DNA of 64,000 nt. Origin: Leptodesmis sichuanensis A121 (GTDB taxonomy: Bacteria > Cyanobacteriota > Cyanobacteriia > Leptolyngbyales > Leptolyngbyaceae). Where the stretch lies: contig NZ_CP075171.1 of NCBI RefSeq assembly GCF_021379005.1, forward strand, positions 248,001 to 312,000. The letters run 5' to 3'. This document shows, piece after piece, positions 61,282 through 64,000 of the stretch. Positions within the stretch are counted from its first letter, which is position 1, and every line of letters begins with the position of its first letter. The notes under the pieces are model-generated. The model saw nothing but the letters and a program-made list of their open reading frames with translations, had not been told where the DNA came from and made no database searches. The translations under genes were made by a program, and so were the position numbers.

Positions 61282-63852
61282 ATGCAAACGCAACCGATGC
61301 AAACTCAAGATATCAATTTTCAAAATGCCAACATCAGGGTTGAAGACGATCGCACAGGCTTAAGTGTCGAGGCGTTAAAGCGGGCATTCCTGGATAATCT
61401 CTTCTACATTCAGGGGAAGTTTCCCGCGATCGCAACCCGCAATGACTACTACATGGCTCTGGCCTACACGGTGCGCGATCGCCTGTTTCGGCGCTGGATT
61501 AATACCGCAGAAGTCTATACCACTCAGGGATCGCGCACTGTCTGTTACTTCTCGGCTGAATTTCTCATGGGGCCACACCTGGGGAATAACCTGATTAACC
61601 TGGGAATTTTCGATCAGGTGAAACAGGCCATGCAGGAATTGGGCCTGGATCTGGATGAATTAATGGAACAGGAAGAAGAACCGGGTCTGGGTAACGGCGG
61701 CTTAGGGCGGTTGGCCGCCTGCTATCTGGATTCGATGGCGACCCTGGAAATTGCGTCGATCGGCTATGGAATCCGCTACGAATTTGGTATTTTTGACCAG
61801 GACATTCGCGATGGCTGGCAGGTCGAAAGTACGGATAAGTGGTTGAGTTATGGTAATCCCTGGGAAATCAGCCGTCCAGAGTGGGAAGTCCAAGTCAAAT
61901 TTGGCGGCTACACGGAAGCCTTTACCAATGAGCGGGGCCAATACCGGGTGCGCTGGGTGCCGGATAAAGTAGTGCGCGGGGTACCCCACGACACTCCCAT
62001 CCTGGGCTATCAGGTAAACACCTGTAACACCTTGAGATTGTGGTCATCAGAAGCGATCGAATCTTTCGACTTCACAGCGTTTAATGCAGGGGATTACTCC
62101 GGTGCGGTCTACAAAAAGATGGAATCGGAAAATATCTCCAAGGTGCTGTACCCCAACGACAACATGACCCAGGGCAAAATCCTGCGTCTGGAGCAACAAT
62201 TTTTCTTCGTCTCCTGCTCCCTGCAAGACATGATCCGCATCCTGGAGCGACAAAACATTTCCCTCGATCGCTTCCATGAGAAGTTTGTGGTGCAACTGAA
62301 TGACACTCATCCTTCGATTGCGATCGCAGAACTGATGCGCCTGCTGATGGATGAGCATGGTATGGAGTGGGATCAAGCCTGGAACATCACCAGCAAGACG
62401 TTCGCCTACACTAACCACACGCTCTTGCCAGAAGCCCTGGAACGCTGGCCGATCGGCTTATTTGGCAAACTGCTGCCCCGCCATCTGGAAATTATTTACG
62501 AAATTAACAGTCGCTTCCTGGATGAGGTGCGCCTCAAGTATCCCGATGACATCGCCCGGATTAATCGCATGTCCCTGATTGACGAAAGCGGCGAACGCTA
62601 TGTGCGGATGGCGAATCTGGCCTGTGTCGGTAGCTTTGCGATTAACGGGGTCGCGGCCCTGCACACCGAATTGATGAAGAAGGATGTCTTGCACGACTTC
62701 TATGAGCTGTATCCAGACAAGTTTAATAACAAGACGAATGGAGTCACACCCCGACGCTTCATGGTGCTCAGCAATCCCCGTTTGTGCCGTTTAATCACCA
62801 GCAAAATTGGGCATACCTGGGTGAAGCACCTGGATGAATTGCATCAACTGGAAGCCTATGTGGATGATCCTGAGTTCCGAGCAGAATTCCGGCAGATCAA
62901 ACAGGCGATTAAACAAGATCTGGCCCAGTACATCAAAGCAAACTATGGTCTTGAAGTAGATCCAGCTTCAATGTTTGACATTCAGGCCAAACGGATTCAC
63001 GAGTACAAGCGGCAACACCTGAATGCCCTGCATATCATCACGCTGTACAACCGGATCAAAGCCAATCCCGACATTGATATCACCCCCCGCACCTTTTTGT
63101 TTGGCGGCAAGGCGGCTCCCGGCTACTTCCTGGCGAAGCTGATTATTAAGTTCATCAACTCGATCGGGGATGTAGTCAACCGCGATCCCGATGTGCGAGG
63201 ACGGTTAAAAGTTCTATTCCTGAAAGACTACAGCGTTAAATTCGCTCAACGGGTCTATCCCGCTGCCGATCTGTCCGAGCAAATTTCTACGGCTGGCAAG
63301 GAAGCCTCCGGCACGGGCAACATGAAGTTCGCCATGAATGGGGCGCTGACGATCGGCACCCTGGATGGGGCCAACGTGGAAATCCTAGAAGAAGTGGGAG
63401 CCGAAAACTTCTTCCTGTTTGGCATGACGGCGGAGGAAGTGTACGCCAAACGAGCCGCAGGCTATAACCCGATGGAATATTACGAAAGCGATCCCGAACT
63501 GAAACTGGTGCTCGATCGCGTGGCTTCCGGGTTCTTCTCCCACGGGGATGTCAACCTGTTCAAACCCCTGATTGACAACCTGCTATACAGCGATCCCTAC
63601 TTCCTGCTGGCCGATTATCGCTCTTACGTAGACTGTCAGGATCGGGTCAGTTTGGCGTATCGCAATCAGGATCACTGGACTCGTATGTCCATTCTGAACA
63701 CCGCTCGGATGGGCAAGTTTTCCTCCGATCGCTCGATCCAGGACTACTGTGACGACATTTGGAAAGTTCATCCGATCAAGATTGAACTGAGAGATTACGT
63801 ACAGGGAGGATGTGGCTTTGACGGCAGCACTGATTGCAAAGTCGTTTTTTAA
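61282..63852 (+). CDS. glgP: glycogen phosphorylase
   Basis: An 856-residue glucan phosphorylase that releases glucose 1-phosphate from glycogen using pyridoxal phosphate. Family motifs include YFSAEFLMG, NGGLGRLAACYLDS, GIRYEFGIFDQ, VQLNDTHPSIAIAELMR and the PLP-lysine region EASGTGNMKFAMNGALTIGT. Full length for the family. It supplies carbon from glycogen in the dark. The next gene starts 11 bases after its stop. Confidence 0.98.
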   Translation: MQTQPMQTQDINFQNANIRVEDDRTGLSVEALKRAFLDNLFYIQGKFPAIATRNDYYMALAYTVRDRLFRRWINTAEVYTTQGSRTVCYFSAEFLMGPHLGNNLINLGIFDQVKQAMQELGLDLDELMEQEEEPGLGNGGLGRLAACYLDSMATLEIASIGYGIRYEFGIFDQDIRDGWQVESTDKWLSYGNPWEISRPEWEVQVKFGGYTEAFTNERGQYRVRWVPDKVVRGVPHDTPILGYQVNTCNTLRLWSSEAIESFDFTAFNAGDYSGAVYKKMESENISKVLYPNDNMTQGKILRLEQQFFFVSCSLQDMIRILERQNISLDRFHEKFVVQLNDTHPSIAIAELMRLLMDEHGMEWDQAWNITSKTFAYTNHTLLPEALERWPIGLFGKLLPRHLEIIYEINSRFLDEVRLKYPDDIARINRMSLIDESGERYVRMANLACVGSFAINGVAALHTELMKKDVLHDFYELYPDKFNNKTNGVTPRRFMVLSNPRLCRLITSKIGHTWVKHLDELHQLEAYVDDPEFRAEFRQIKQAIKQDLAQYIKANYGLEVDPASMFDIQAKRIHEYKRQHLNALHIITLYNRIKANPDIDITPRTFLFGGKAAPGYFLAKLIIKFINSIGDVVNRDPDVRGRLKVLFLKDYSVKFAQRVYPAADLSEQISTAGKEASGTGNMKFAMNGALTIGTLDGANVEILEEVGAENFFLFGMTAEEVYAKRAAGYNPMEYYESDPELKLVLDRVASGFFSHGDVNLFKPLIDNLLYSDPYFLLADYRSYVDCQDRVSLAYRNQDHWTRMSILNTARMGKFSSDRSIQDYCDDIWKVHPIKIELRDYVQGGCGFDGSTDCKVVF

Positions 63853-63863
63853 CTTCCGTTCTC

Positions 63864-64000
63864 ATGAGTCTTAGACTTTACCTGCTGCGGCATGGAGAAA
63901 CGGAGTACAGCCAGGGAGGGGGCTATTGCGGCACCCTGGATCCGGAACTGACTCCAGAAGGGGTGCAGATGGCCCAAGCCTTTGCTGATGTCTATGCCTC
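63864..64000 (+). CDS. histidine phosphatase family protein (3' truncated by window)
   Basis: The first 45 codons only. The RHG motif LYLLRHGETEYSQGGG is that of phosphoglycerate mutase-like phosphatases, followed by LDPELTPEGVQMAQAFADVY. It starts 11 bases after glgP and is probably co-transcribed. The exact substrate cannot be told from this part. Confidence 0.88.
   Translation, partial: MSLRLYLLRHGETEYSQGGGYCGTLDPELTPEGVQMAQAFADVYA

Overview
This is a cyanobacterial chromosome segment. The octamer GCGATCGC (HIP1) recurs throughout. The window carries photosystem II genes (psbE, psbF, psbL, psbJ, ycf48, rubA), the photosystem I gene psaI, the NDH-1 cluster ndhC-ndhK-ndhJ, a separate ATP synthase beta-epsilon operon, a principal sigma factor of the cyanobacterial type, COP23-type secreted proteins and many heptameric tandem repeats. 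The mix of families suggests a filamentous Leptolyngbya-like lineage, but the species cannot be fixed from the sequence.

Layout. 0-6 kb: the 3' end of a membrane-attached subtilase with a coupled small gene, a thioredoxin-like gene, a CHAT/TPR protein and a two-helix membrane protein. 6-10.6 kb: a CheY-like regulator and a large PAS-rich sensor kinase. 11-14 kb: a protein-kinase-like gene, a TrpD-like gene and its LysR regulator. 14-18 kb: two secreted proteins around a histidine kinase with a degenerate ATPase domain. 18-21 kb: a Uma2 nuclease, a Cys-rich protein coupled to rubredoxin and a dienelactone hydrolase. 21-26 kb: atpD-atpC, sigA, gpsA. 26-35 kb: a CTERM-like secreted protein, a thioredoxin lipoprotein with a CcdA-like protein, a GDSL esterase, rdgB, a sugar transferase, a DUF790 nuclease-like protein, a glycosyltransferase and an HdeD-like protein. 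35-38 kb: a reductase, a hexapeptide acetyltransferase and an MFS transporter. 38-43 kb: the polyhydroxybutyrate genes phaA-phaB-phaE-phaC, with a patatin downstream. 44-46 kb: an orphan NifX-like gene, a Uma2 gene and gene remains.

46.3-55.1 kb is a graveyard of nested insertion sequences. An IS5-type remnant is cut by an ISL3 element. The ISL3 element is itself cut by an ISAzo13-like element and an ISAs1-like element, and it is truncated by an ISKra4-like element that carries an IS630 element. A second ISKra4-like element, a partial IS630 copy and an IS110 remnant flank them. Removing the inner elements restores open reading frames at three junctions. The cluster ends immediately downstream of ndhJ.

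55-64 kb: ndhCKJ diverges from rubA-ycf48-psbEFLJ. Then come psaI, an alpha/beta hydrolase, glgP and the start of a histidine phosphatase.

Three signals deserve attention. (1) A palindromic dispersed repeat of about 70 bp sits at gene ends, supplies stop codons and has entered the psbEFLJ operon. (2) Heptamer repeats have invaded the catalytic domain of the large sensor kinase and also form the kinase stop/regulator start junction. (3) The IS mosaic has a history that can be reconstructed to the base. No tRNA, rRNA or CRISPR array was found.
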